Part shown: piece by piece, positions 9,994 through 19,336 of the stretch | Numbering within the stretch: the first letter of the stretch is position 1 | Layout of the letters: the number at the start of each line of letters is the position of its first letter | NCBI GenBank assembly: GCA_019828565.1 | Contig: JAHDYR010000067.1 | Coordinates: 310,001-374,000 of the forward strand | DNA length: 64,000 nucleotides | Source: Carpediemonas membranifera | Taxonomy: Eukaryota > Fornicata | Direction: 5' to 3' | Notes under the pieces: generated by a model | The model's database searches: none | What the model saw: only the letters and a program-made list of their open reading frames with translations | Told to the model about the DNA's origin: nothing | Program-made: the position numbers and the translations under genes

Positions 9994-10686
9994 AGCAACG
10001 GATGATATTGCAGACTGATTCTTTCTTATCATAAACGAGATTCCTTCCTCTTCAAGGCGGTGTCCTGTTTTCTAATTGACACCTTGCGGATTTACTCGTT
10101 AAGGCGGGGGTGCCTGGGGTGCAGAAGCCGTAGATTCTGATCCTGGTCAGTTTGTTTACCCACGAAGCATGGCACCAGGGTGTCTCGTCTGACATTAAAG
10201 TAATTTAATCACTTTATGACAACACGGGACACAGTCGGCCGAGGACATCATTCCAGTCGACGCCGGCCCAGGTCTCTCTTCGCCAACCATGAATGCTATG
10301 AGATAATGCACACTGAATAGTATTCACAGCCGACTCACTCGTCTTCCAGTCTTCGCGTAAAAGATCTGACTGGATCAATCCACAAGAGTCGGCCAAGAGT
10401 CGGTCCTCGACGCCTGCACAAAGATGCGCCCAATAGTTCTGACCATTAGATCATAAAAAGGGCGGACGACCGCCCATCCCATGAGTGAGGGAGGTCACCC
10501 GTCAGCCCTGGCTGAGTCCGTTCTGCCTTCTGTCATGCATGACAGTCTGCTTTCGACCCACCTTCGAACGTCATGCGGGGGTGTTGGACGCGCTCCGGGA
10601 TAAAATACGTTTGCCGTGACAACTCCGTCTCCGGCGAACTGTCTTGCAATCCTTCGACTCGAACGACTGTGCCACGATCGTCTCCC
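9994..10686. other. Intergenic stretch
   Basis: No credible reading frame or tRNA-like arm was seen. A small perfect hairpin (GGGCGG, loop ACGA, CCGCCC) lies at 10460-10475 after an A-run. A Met codon at 10573 is in frame with the next gene but is not used by homologs. Confidence 0.5.
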
Positions 10687-12051
10687 ATGTCGAGTTCTAC
10701 AGCCGGATCAGGGCTTAAGTGCATCATTCACTTCGCCCAATTCCATTTGGACTTTCGTATGCCCGAGTTTGAAGCGGTTACTTCCATGTACGGCGTGAAA
10801 TACGAGATTGACGAACCTCTCACGCCTGAACGGCCGTTTGCCATTCTTCACTTCACAGGAGAGAACCCTCGGGACGATGTTGCTCGTGTGTGCAGCCGTT
10901 GTGTCCTCATCTACGAGGTCTATGAGTTCGTGGCCGTGGGCGACTCCATCCAGGACGTTGCCGATCAGTGCCGGCCCCGCGCCGAGGAGATCACGCGGAT
11001 GTTCCTCCCAGAGACCTCTACATGGGCCTTCGACCTCCTCACTTTCGGCCGCAAGATGACTCTCTTCGACAAGCGAGACTCTTTCGAGAAGCTGTCGTTC
11101 CTCGCCCCCAAGTTCGGCACCGTGGACCTCAAGCACGGCGAGAAGATGTTCATGACGATCTACCACTACGGCGAGAACTCCAAGCTGACAGCCCCCGCCC
11201 GCGTCTACCTGGGGATGCTCCTCCACACCGCCCAGCGCCAGCTGCCGTACAAATACACACTCAAGAAGCGCCCCTTCCTCGGGCCGACCTCCATGGACGC
11301 CGAGCTCGCCCTGATCATGGGCAACATGGGCCGGGCGAGACCGGGGTCGTTCACCCTCGACCCGTTCGTCGGCACAGGCTCAATTCTCGTCGCAGCGACA
11401 CACTGGGGCAGCACTTGTGTGGGGACTGACCTAGACATCAAGATAATCGGTGCATACACGCGACACGGGGTCCGTAGAGAGAAGAACATCCTCACAAACT
11501 TCGACTTTTATCACCTGCCCCGGCCGTCCATCGGCTGGGCCGACATGAAGGTCAACATCTGGTCCGGGAAATTTGACTCAATCATTTGCGATCCACCATA
11601 TGGCCTGCGTGCTTTTGTGAAGACAGTAGACTCGGGAGCGGCGAAACCGAAGGGCGAGACGCCTTCCATGCCACGAAACAAGAGCACTTCGATCGCCAAC
11701 CAGATGGTCTCCCTCCTAGCGTTCGCCGCCTCCCACCTCACCGTGGGCGGCCGCATCGTCTTCTGGCTGCCGGTGATTGTCGAGTTCTACACCGAGGCCG
11801 ACTTGCCCACCCACCCTGCCCTCAGACTTGTGTCCAACTGCTTCCAGGAGCTCACTGAGGTCTATGGCCGGCGGCTGATCACCATGGAGAAGGTGAGGGA
11901 GGCCACTGAGGGCGACGAGGCCGCTGTCATGGCGGGAAAGAGCTATGACAACTTCGGGAAGGTCGTGCGGCACATCCCTGTTGAGCCGACGCACGAGGGC
12001 GAGAGAGGCAGAGTCGATGCAGGTATGGTGGAATGGTTACCCAGTTTATAA
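10687..12051 (+). CDS. TRMT11: tRNA (guanine10-N2)-methyltransferase catalytic subunit
   Basis: The 454-residue protein begins KCIIHFAQFHLDFRMPEFEAV, the THUMP-like start typical of Trm11, and continues with YTLKKRPFLGPTSMDAELALIM. Then come the Rossmann motif I DPFVGTGSIL (about 225), GTDLD, and the catalytic motif IV DPPYGLR (about 300), where the amino-methyltransferase [DN]PP[YF] signature is intact. Trm11 with the small zinc protein Trm112 methylates G10 of many tRNAs in the cytosol. The Met at 10687 was chosen because the upstream 38 codons of open frame have no counterpart in homologs. A Gly/Arg-poor, charged C-terminus follows the catalytic fold. No intron is needed. Confidence 0.88.
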   Translation: MSSSTAGSGLKCIIHFAQFHLDFRMPEFEAVTSMYGVKYEIDEPLTPERPFAILHFTGENPRDDVARVCSRCVLIYEVYEFVAVGDSIQDVADQCRPRAEEITRMFLPETSTWAFDLLTFGRKMTLFDKRDSFEKLSFLAPKFGTVDLKHGEKMFMTIYHYGENSKLTAPARVYLGMLLHTAQRQLPYKYTLKKRPFLGPTSMDAELALIMGNMGRARPGSFTLDPFVGTGSILVAATHWGSTCVGTDLDIKIIGAYTRHGVRREKNILTNFDFYHLPRPSIGWADMKVNIWSGKFDSIICDPPYGLRAFVKTVDSGAAKPKGETPSMPRNKSTSIANQMVSLLAFAASHLTVGGRIVFWLPVIVEFYTEADLPTHPALRLVSNCFQELTEVYGRRLITMEKVREATEGDEAAVMAGKSYDNFGKVVRHIPVEPTHEGERGRVDAGMVEWLPSL

Positions 12052-12369
12052 CATTTGATTTGATGGAATCATAAGAGAAGCAATGTTACTACTGATATCT
12101 GGCACTATTAGGGCGACTATAAATTACGCGATATTGTTCTTAAGAAGAGAATTGGCCAAATCATAAGAGAATTTTTGGCGCGATTGACTGACTCAATGAA
12201 ATGAAACGATCGGATGAAATCACGCAGTCGCCCCCGCAACTGGAGGCACGGCATGGGGGTGCATACATGCATTGGCCACTTGATCTGATCCGATATTTGT
12301 CTCCGAATTGGACGGTCTCGGTTGGTCAGAAATCGACGCGGAAAAAGGTTTGAAAGGAAAGGATCGATA
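12052..12369. other. Intergenic stretch
   Basis: About 320 AT-richer bases separate Trm11 from dihydropyrimidine dehydrogenase. An in-frame Met at 12322 would add 16 basic residues to the next protein. Nothing else was recognised. Confidence 0.4.
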
Positions 12370-15281
12370 ATGGTTTCTCGCTCGTGCGCCCATTTCGAGA
12401 ACGCTCGTGTAGAACTTGAGGACGTTTCCTGCGTCCCTATTCGCTCCTCGAACTGCGCCAAATGCGAGCGCACTGCTCAACATGAATCCTGCGACGAGTG
12501 CGAGCTGTCCTGGAAGGCTCAGCCTGAATGGCCCGAGAACGAGATCGTGAATGAGGCCAGAAGATGTTTGCACTTCATCCCAATGCTTACCTAGGTCTGT
12601 ACTGCGCCAACGCTGGCTGCAGCGTCGGTTGCCCTGCTGCCGTTAACACCAAGCAGATGGTCCATGCTTGCGGCGAGCAGGCCTGGTTCTCAGCCGCTAA
12701 GGTTGTCTATGGCGCCAACCCTCTTGCCCTCTCTACTTCTTATCTCTGCGAGTGCGACGACACTTGCCGGTCGACCTGCAACATGTCCAAGTCCCGCTCC
12801 GGGGCCATCCGCACCTCCGACATCCAGAAGTTCGTCTGCCGTCGCTTCAAGGAGTTCCGCGTCGACCCCAAGGTGCACCCCGACACGCCCGCCCGTGCTG
12901 AGAAGGTCGCCGTTATTGGTGCCGGCCCCGCCGGTCTCAGCGCTGCTACTTACCTCGCTCGCCTCGGATACACTGTCACGATCTTCGAGAAGGCCGCGTA
13001 CGCTGGCGGCCTGCTGATGTCCGAGATCCCCGAGTTCCGCATGCCCAAGGACGCTGTGGACTTCGAGGTCGACCTCGTCCGCAAGCTTGGTGTCGAGTTC
13101 AAGTTCAACACCGCTGTAGGCAAGGATGTGACCATCGCCGAGCTCAAGGAGACCTTCTCTGCCGTCATTGTCGCCCACGGCAACCCCGACACCATCGCCC
13201 TCCCCGTCGCCGTTCCCTCTGAGGCCGCACCCCAGGTGACGAACTCGCACGCCTTCCTTCAGGACAACAACGAGCGCACCAAGCTCGCTGACGCCACCCC
13301 CCGCGACTTGAGCGGCAAGCGCGTCATCGTCATCGGTGCTGGTGACACAGCCTGCGATTGTGCCCAGGTCGCCCGCCGTTGCGGCGCCGACGTCGACATC
13401 ATCTTCCGTAAGACGATCAACGACATGCGCGCTGGCCAGAAACGCATCAACGAGGTCCTCTCCGAGGGCGTCGAGCTCCACCCCCTCCTCGAGCCCAAGG
13501 CCCTCTCCGTCACCGACGGCAAGCTCTCTGGCGTCGAGTTCATGATCAACCAGAAGCTCGCTGGCCGCTACACCGCCACCGGCCAGACCGTCGTCCGCCC
13601 AGCCGACCTCGTCGTCTTTGCCCTCGGTGCCCGTACCGCCGAGGAGTCCCGCCTGCTCAAGTCGTATGAGATGGACAACAACACCAACGCTGTTGCCAAC
13701 ACCGCCTACCCCTTCTACGTCGTCGGCGACGCATGCGGCTCCGGCTCCGTCGTTGAGGCCGTCAACGATGGCCGCACCGCTGCTGCCAGCATCCACTCTA
13801 AGCTCACTGGCGAGGTTCTCGCCACCATGCCCGGTTTCTACACGGCCGTCGACGAGGTCGACCTCTCCATCGAGGTCCTCGGCATGAAGTTCCCCAACCC
13901 CTACGGCCTCTCCTCTGCCCCCATCAGCTGGAGCTACGAGAACATCGCCAGGTGCTTCGAGGCTGGCTTCGGGTTTGCCGTCACCAAGACCATCGCCCTC
14001 AACAAGGACCTGAACCCCAACAACCACATCCGTATCTGCCACACGGAGATCACACCCGGCTCGACGTCGTACAACAACGTCTGCGTCATCACTGAGCACT
14101 CCGTGGAATACTGGTGCGAGACGATCCGTAAGCTCAAGGAGAAATACCCCTCTAAGATCGTCATCGCGTCGATCATGTGCACTGACAAGGAGCACGACTG
14201 GCGCGACCTCGCTGAGAGAGTTATCGTCGCCGGTGCCGACGCCATTGAGGCCAACCTCTCCTGCCCTGTAAGTACATCCAACCCCATTATTACCCAGAAC
14301 GATTGCCATGGCGACACGTGCGGCAACCCCAACGACGTCTCGGAGGACAACGCCATGGCCATGGCCCTCGGCGTCAGCCCCGACGCCGTCCACCGCATCG
14401 CCACGTACCTCGTCGACACCGCCAAGGACCGCGTCCCCGTCTTCATCAAGCTCACCCCCAACATCACTGACCCTAAGCTCATCGCCAGAGCCGCACGGTC
14501 GGCCGGTGCCCACGTCAGCATGATCAACACCGTCTCTGGCATCGCCAAGATCCTCCCCTCAGGCCACCCGTGGCCCCAGGTCGGTAAGGAGCGCCGCACC
14601 ATCTCTGGCGGCCTCTCGGGCGACCAGGTGCGCCCCATTGCTATCCGCCAGATCTCCGAGGTCGCCCGCGACGACCCCGACTGCAAGATCCTCGGCATCG
14701 GAGGCATCAGATCCGGCATGACCGCCATCCAGCACATCTACGCGGGCGCCTCTGTGGCCCAGATCTGCTCTGCGGTCCAGCGGTACTCGTACGAGATCGT
14801 TTCTGAGATGAACGACACGCTCCGCTTCATCCTGTACGCCTGGTCCCGCCCAGACCTCACTGGCTACCTCAACTCGTTCGCCGAGAACAGCATCGTCCCC
14901 CACGGCGTGACAGACGACTCCTGGATGACCGTGGACAGGACTGAGGGCCGCGTCCCCGCCCTCGCTGAGATGGTCGGCAAGGCCAACGCCCACATCGGCG
15001 AACGGGTCGACCTCGAGCACCCCAACCGCTGGAGAGTGACCGCTGCTATCGATGCTGACAAGTGCATGAACTGTGGCGCCTGTGCCACCTCTTGCCGCGA
15101 TAACGGACCCGGCGCCATTGGCCGTAACGAGGATGGCACCACGTACGTCGTCAGCCCCGAGGACTGCATTGGTTGCGCGCTGTGCTCATCCATTGCTTGC
15201 GGCGCCATTCACTACGAGGCTCTTCCCGGTGTCGATGAGCTCAACGAGACCGACAGGGCCAAGGTCAAGCTCGGCTGCTAA
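12370..15281 (+). CDS. DPYD: Dihydropyrimidine dehydrogenase (NADP+), two short introns
   Basis: Exons 12370-12565, 12595-14267 and 14298-15281 encode 950 residues (human enzyme 1,025). The order is: N-terminal Fe-S region with EARRCLYCANAGCSVGCP formed only after splicing; FAD/NADPH domains with VAVIGAGPAGLSAA and VIVIGAGDTACDCA; the FMN barrel with FGFAVTKT, IVIASIMC, LSCP and NTVSG; and a C-terminal 2x[4Fe-4S] domain (CMNCGACATSC and CIGCALCSSIAC). The catalytic-loop Cys lies in CHGDTCGNPN after the second intron. The enzyme reduces uracil and thymine with NADPH, starting pyrimidine catabolism. The last cluster has four residues before its final Cys instead of the usual three. The start could instead be 12322. 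Confidence 0.92.
12566..12594 (+). other. Intron 1 of DPYD, 29 nt
   Basis: GTTTGC donor and CTTACCTAG acceptor. Removal creates the conserved RRCLYCANAGC Fe-S motif across the junction. Confidence 0.85.
14268..14297 (+). other. Intron 2 of DPYD, 30 nt, in frame
   Basis: GTAAGT donor and TTACCCAG acceptor, phase 0 and a multiple of three, so it also reads through as ten extra residues. Its ends match the other introns, and it interrupts the conserved LSCP...CG active-site loop. Confidence 0.7.
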
Positions 15282-15366
15282 TTATTAAATCTCAAATACT
15301 TATGCAGGCGAGATGAAAGAATGCATCAAGTTAAGACTGCCACGGTTGGGCCCGCAGGCAGTTTAA

Positions 15367-15382
15367 GGTTTTGCCAGATTTG
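15367..15382 (+). repeat. 16-bp sequence shared with 38653-38668
   Basis: GGTTTTGCCAGATTTG occurs identically upstream of this gene and upstream of the RhoGAP gene, 56 and 70 nt before the respective start codons. A shared promoter element is possible. Confidence 0.5.
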
Positions 15383-15422
15383 GCTTCAGAATTCGGCATC
15401 AGAGCTCGGGAATTCTGTCGAA

Positions 15423-17168
15423 ATGGACGATTACCGGGTAGAAGATGAGTACGATTATGACGGTTTGTCGATATATCGCATTACTAACACAGAATACAGC
15501 TATGACTATGATTCAGAACCAGACGAGCCTATGGACGTCAAATCGAGACTTTCAAGCGCCAGGGCGCCGCAAGTGGCACCAGCAAACGTACCAAGACTTC
15601 TTCGCCCACAGTCAATGGAGAATATCGCATCCAGGTCACAACCTGCGTTGAAACCCAGTGCCCCTGCGCCGGCAACGACCAACAACGCTTCGAGCTTGAA
15701 CTCTGTACGCTACCAGCCGGTCGATGACTCCTCGGAAGAGGACGAGGATGATGATTTCGACGAGCCCATGCCGGTTGCCCCCTCCACGGCAGCCTTCACG
15801 GTGCCCAGCCGCCGCGCATCGTCCGCCCGCCGCCAATCCGCGGGTGGCCCGCCCTCTCCTGTGCCTTCCCAGCACGACAAATCACCCTCGCCCTCGCACT
15901 CCCCCTCTGTGGAGCCGTCACCCCCCAAGCCCGCGGGGCCGCCCAACCCGGGGGTGATCATCAATAAGATGCTCAGCAGATACATCCCCTCGCCCCTAGA
16001 GGCTGTAGGCGGCTTCCTCGCGGTACCCCCGGGCTTCAGGACAGGCGTGCTCACCCCCCTGACCCGCCGCAGCCAGTACTCGATGCTCACACTCGGCCGC
16101 AAGCTCCAGGGCGATACTCCAGCCATGGCTCATGAGTTTACCATCCAGATCAAGCGGGTCGACCAGGTTCCCACGCCCCAGGACGGGTCGAGGGTGGTCG
16201 GGCGTTGGATCAGAATGGCCCTGTACAACGGTTCTGCGGAGACGGAGCACGGGCCGAGGGTGCTTTCAAACGTGGTCAGTGTGACAGCAACACCCGCCGT
16301 TGACCAGCCCGATAAGTGGAAGATTGCCCCAGAGGACAGCGAGGTTGTTGTCATCGCCAATTGTACCAGACCGAATCTGTATCTTCTGGTCGAAGTATCT
16401 GTGCTTCTCGACCAACATATCAAGCTTGACATCAGGCGGTCAAACGGCGCGATTATGACGCGCCCCATCAACCGCAAGCACACCATGTCATGCGGCTGGG
16501 CGGCCGTTCCTCTATCAGGGAAGGCGTCAGTCGCGGGAGCCAGTGCACCGCTTGAAGCACTCGACGTAGACATCGAGGGAAGGTTATTTAAGGACGAGAC
16601 CGCTTCCTTTAAGGAAGGCCCCCTCGCGCTGGATTTGAAGGGCGGAACCCCCGATGATGTTGTGTCCATCGTCGAGGGCGCTGCAAAGGTGAAGAAGAGC
16701 GTGTTCAAGAGAGTCAAGAACTCGATCAACGGCAGAAAGGCCGCAAGAGTGGAAGTAAGTGTCCGGAAATCGGATTCGACCGTCATTGCTCAGGCCGCTG
16801 ATATGCCGGACCTCTTGGTCATTCCCAAGCGAGTCATGTCCTTCGCCCACGCCTTTGTGACATGCTACACGCACCACCGGGACCGTACGACGGTCAGCTC
16901 GGCCCCAGCCCTACGACTAGCGGCCAATGTGCTCCGGGACGGCGAGTTACTTCAGATCGTGTCTGCCGGATGGGATCAGGTTTCAATGGAAGGGAACGCT
17001 AATGCAATAGACAAGTTTGAGTCTTTCTGCCGCACGAAACTGCCCGGGGCGGTGGAGACCGGGTTCGGGGCCTCGTACATGACGCCCAAGGGCAGGAAGA
17101 AGCTGTTCCCGCCGTTCCACACGACTGAGCTGACTGGGGTGATGGGATTGCTGACTAGTATGTCTTGA
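15423..17168 (+). CDS. Nephrocystin-1-like ciliary transition-zone protein, one intron
   Basis: Exons 15423-15462 and 15493-17168 encode 571 residues. The first 180 are acidic, Tyr- and Pro/Ser-rich and disordered. From about 225 the protein resembles the C-terminal nephrocystin domain of NPHP1: VVGRWIRMAL, a beta-rich stretch, then MSCGWAAVPL (NPHP1 has LSCGWVFLKL), LKGGTP, and DLLVIPKRVMSFAHAFVTCY, which lines up with the NPHP1 [20 protein letters not shown] region. NPHP1 sits with NPHP4 and RPGRIP1L at the ciliary gate. The coiled coil and SH3 domain of animal NPHP1 are absent or replaced. The 30-nt intron 15463-15492 leaves the frame intact. Orthology is inferred from these blocks only. 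Confidence 0.6.
   Translation: MDDYRVEDEYDYDGLSIYRITNTEYSYDYDSEPDEPMDVKSRLSSARAPQVAPANVPRLLRPQSMENIASRSQPALKPSAPAPATTNNASSLNSVRYQPVDDSSEEDEDDDFDEPMPVAPSTAAFTVPSRRASSARRQSAGGPPSPVPSQHDKSPSPSHSPSVEPSPPKPAGPPNPGVIINKMLSRYIPSPLEAVGGFLAVPPGFRTGVLTPLTRRSQYSMLTLGRKLQGDTPAMAHEFTIQIKRVDQVPTPQDGSRVVGRWIRMALYNGSAETEHGPRVLSNVVSVTATPAVDQPDKWKIAPEDSEVVVIANCTRPNLYLLVEVSVLLDQHIKLDIRRSNGAIMTRPINRKHTMSCGWAAVPLSGKASVAGASAPLEALDVDIEGRLFKDETASFKEGPLALDLKGGTPDDVVSIVEGAAKVKKSVFKRVKNSINGRKAARVEVSVRKSDSTVIAQAADMPDLLVIPKRVMSFAHAFVTCYTHHRDRTTVSSAPALRLAANVLRDGELLQIVSAGWDQVSMEGNANAIDKFESFCRTKLPGAVETGFGASYMTPKGRKKLFPPFHTTELTGVMGLLTSMS
15463..15492 (+). other. Intron of nephrocystin-1-like gene, 30 nt, in frame
   Basis: GTTTGT donor and TTACTAACACAG acceptor, close to the Giardia/Trichomonas branch-acceptor consensus. 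Removal gives an uninterrupted Asp/Tyr-rich stretch. Confidence 0.75.
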
Positions 17169-17420
17169 GAGAGCGGTTTGGGCGATGGATGGTGGCATAT
17201 TCTATGATTTTTTGAGGTAAACGCAGCACTGAGTGCCTAAATGACTCGATACGGCTTATGAAATATGGAACCGGTGACGTTATGGTGTTGTTTGGCTTTG
17301 CTGGCACTTATCCATAACCAATCACTTCTCCAAAAGTGAAGTATCATAGAGTGCACAGTGCAAGCAGTAAAGTATCCGAGTTCCCACTTGTTGTTTCCGA
17401 CAGACTTCCAACAGTCATTT

Positions 17421-17428
17421 CGCAGTTT
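17421..17428 (+). promoter_or_regulatory. CGCAGTTT element upstream of U1-C
   Basis: The octamer, followed by AGCC, lies 26 nt (from its A) before the U1-C ATG at 17450 and matches the element before the CYB5D1 gene over 14 of 15 bases including flanks. Confidence 0.4.
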
Positions 17429-17449
17429 AGCCCTCAGCAACTGGCCGAG

Positions 17450-17697
17450 ATGACGAAGAATCGTTATTACTGCCCGTACTGCGACGGTATGTTATCATGC
17501 TACGACTACATGATGCACTAACACAGTTTACCTTGCTCATGACTCCATGAGTGCTCGTCGGGACCACGATTCCGGTGTGAAGCACCGTGAGAACGTTATC
17601 AGTTCGTTTTAACACTCGTTCATCTTATTCAGACTGGTATAAGCACTTCATGCCTCCGCTCCCCAGTGCATCGTACTACACCCAGAGGAAGGACTGA
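17450..17697 (+). CDS. SNRPC: U1 snRNP protein C, minimal form, two introns
   Basis: Exons 17450-17486, 17527-17601 and 17633-17697 give 58 residues. The spliced protein is a textbook U1-C zinc finger: RYYCPYCDVYLAHDS, SARRDHDSGVKHRENV, then NWYKHFMPP. The finger has C-x2-C and H-x5-H, as in human U1-C (YCDTYLTHDS...HCSGRKHKENV). U1-C stabilises pairing of U1 snRNA with the 5' splice site. Human U1-C is 159 residues; the long Pro/Met-rich tail is absent here and the protein stops soon after the helix that follows the finger. None of the three exons is recognisable as a gene without splicing. A CGCAGTTT element lies 26 nt upstream. Confidence 0.88.
17487..17526 (+). other. Intron 1 of U1-C, 40 nt
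   Basis: GTATGT donor and CACTAACACAG acceptor; the longest intron inferred here. Removal joins YCD to VYLAHDS as the family requires. Confidence 0.85.
17602..17632 (+). other. Intron 2 of U1-C, 31 nt
   Basis: GTTCGT donor and CTTATTCAG acceptor. Removal joins the KHRENV block to NWYKHF; without it the frame stops within a few codons. Confidence 0.8.
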
Positions 17698-18058
17698 AGG
17701 AAGGGCAGACGACCGCAAGCACACATTGTTTTTCGAGGTGAAGGTGATATGATGATGAGAAACGATGGTAGCAGTTGTACGATGATACAGTGACGACCCT
17801 TCCAGGTGTTCGGACAATAATTCAATTCATGTGGGTTGCCTGGCAGTCATGGTCGGGTGCCGTGACCAGGTGCCCATAGTAGTTTATCGACGTCTGAATG
17901 CGGCCATCGACTCCACCATTGCCGTTGTCTGGCGGACATGTGCCGTAACCTGCGCTGTCCTCACAGGGCATCCCACAGCGACACGACCACAGAGCACGGG
18001 TTGCCATGGACCGCATTGAGTTCGCCCTTGGAATGGATGCCAGTGCAGCACATCCTAA

Positions 18059-18313
18059 ACCCGTGTTCCTGTACTTCCTCGCTCAAGATGTCTCCATGGA
18101 TGTCATTGGGAACTGTCAGAAGCGCTCTCAATCGGCTCGTATTTCGGCGGCAACAAGACCACCGTGGACCATTACGATTCCCTCATCGGAGACCCTCTCC
18201 AGGCATCTGCTGGCACCATCATCGGCTGTATCATCGGCCGAGCTGTTTATCGCCGTCGTGACCTCGCAGCTCAACGCGCTCGAGAAGAACAGCGGAAGGA
18301 GGAGGAGGCCTGA
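18059..18313 (+). CDS. Coding-like last exon of an unresolved small protein
   Basis: This frame has the high-GC third positions of neighbouring genes. It reads IGSYFGGN, DSLIGDPLQASAG, a Gly-spaced hydrophobic stretch (TIIGCIIGRAVY), then a basic-acidic tail ending RKEEEA before TGA. No ATG starts it, because an in-frame TAA lies at 18056-18058. A second open frame upstream (from about 17967 through MDRIEFALGMD at 18006) looks coding up to about 18100. One or more introns probably join them, but none of the possible GT-AG pairs matches the short-intron pattern well. No family was recognised. A small glycine-zipper membrane protein is one possibility. The rest of 17698-18519 shows nothing else. 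Confidence 0.35.
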   Translation, partial: TRVPVLPRSRCLHGCHWELSEALSIGSYFGGNKTTVDHYDSLIGDPLQASAGTIIGCIIGRAVYRRRDLAAQRAREEQRKEEEA

Positions 18314-18519
18314 TGGCAGGCGTGGGTATCGCGTGTCGCTGTAAATCAAATCAGGACGAGAAATCAGCGAGTGCTTGCCCCACCACTCAACCACTGCGTG
18401 CGACATGAAGCCACGACAGCGATAACAGTCGCCGTTTGCATCACGATTCGTGCGATATGATCAAAATCTGTTGTGATCCGCTAATCTGCGGATCGTAGCG
18501 GAAGGAGGCGGAGGATACC

Positions 18520-19140
18520 ATGGGTCTTGGTTTTCTGAAACAGAAGAGAGCCGGTGAATCACAATCACATAGCCCCACAAAGCCATCTAGGCATATGGCC
18601 TCCCCATACGCCAGCACGACAATGAAATCGCCATATGCAAGCACAGGAAGCGTTAGTATCATCCCAGAGCTTCCAATGCATCAGTTTGAAGCCCTTGAGC
18701 GCGCAGACTACGTGACTTTGGAGCAAGCTGCCAAGGATCCTGCAGCGTACGCCCATCTTCTCAAGAGCGAGCCCTACTCGAGGCAACTCGACGTCGTCCA
18801 GCGCCGCCTGGAGGAAGCGCAGTCTCGCGCTGGAGCAGTGTACGCGAAGGAGTCCTCGGAGATCACTAGCAGCAGCGACATGCTCAAGGTCATGCAGGAA
18901 CGATACTTTATTCTCGCCAAGCAGACTGCGGAGAAGCGCGACCTCCTCGCAGCCAAGCGGGTGGCGGCGACCAGGATACTGGGCCAGATGGCATCCAGGA
19001 ACGACGCAGACACCACCAATCTGGCCAAGCAGCTGCTGTACGGAGAGATCAGTGTCAAAGACTTCACCAGGCAGTACATCCCACAGCGCGTCCTCATGTA
19101 TGAGAGAGCATCCAAGGCCGGGGCCGACAGGGGCGTGTAG
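18520..19140 (+). CDS. ESCRT-I subunit VPS37-like (Mod(r) domain)
   Basis: This protein has 206 residues. After a Ser/Pro-rich 40-residue head, it is almost entirely helical. From about 55 it carries the layout of the Mod(r) domain: LEQAAKDPAAYAHLL, a long charged coiled coil with two hydrophobic heptad faces (MLKVMQERYFILAKQTAEKRDLL), and the closing VKDFTRQYIPQRVLMYERASK block, comparable to the VPS37 VDDFLRRFLDLRKLYHLR region. VPS37 bridges VPS23/TSG101 and VPS28 in ESCRT-I, which sorts ubiquitinated cargo into multivesicular bodies. Sequence similarity is moderate. Another coiled-coil trafficking protein is the main alternative. Confidence 0.6.
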   Translation: MGLGFLKQKRAGESQSHSPTKPSRHMASPYASTTMKSPYASTGSVSIIPELPMHQFEALERADYVTLEQAAKDPAAYAHLLKSEPYSRQLDVVQRRLEEAQSRAGAVYAKESSEITSSSDMLKVMQERYFILAKQTAEKRDLLAAKRVAATRILGQMASRNDADTTNLAKQLLYGEISVKDFTRQYIPQRVLMYERASKAGADRGV

Positions 19141-19336
19141 AGCGCTGGATGCGTCTGGCTCATTTTTTTATTTTAAAACTCTATTTCTGCTTTGCCAAAG
19201 ACAAGAAGAAAGTTCGTCCGTCCGGCCTAGCTCAAGGACAGCCTCGCCATGGCCGGCTGAGCACTGAATGCACCCGCAGAGAGGAACACCATTTACTATC
19301 TGGCGTGTCCCTTTATGGCAACAACACTGACGCCCT

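Noticed and set aside
12690-14513. 607-codon open frame on the minus strand
   Set aside because: It is the antisense shadow of dihydropyrimidine dehydrogenase, caused by high GC3; its Asp/Val/Gly-rich translation has no motif.
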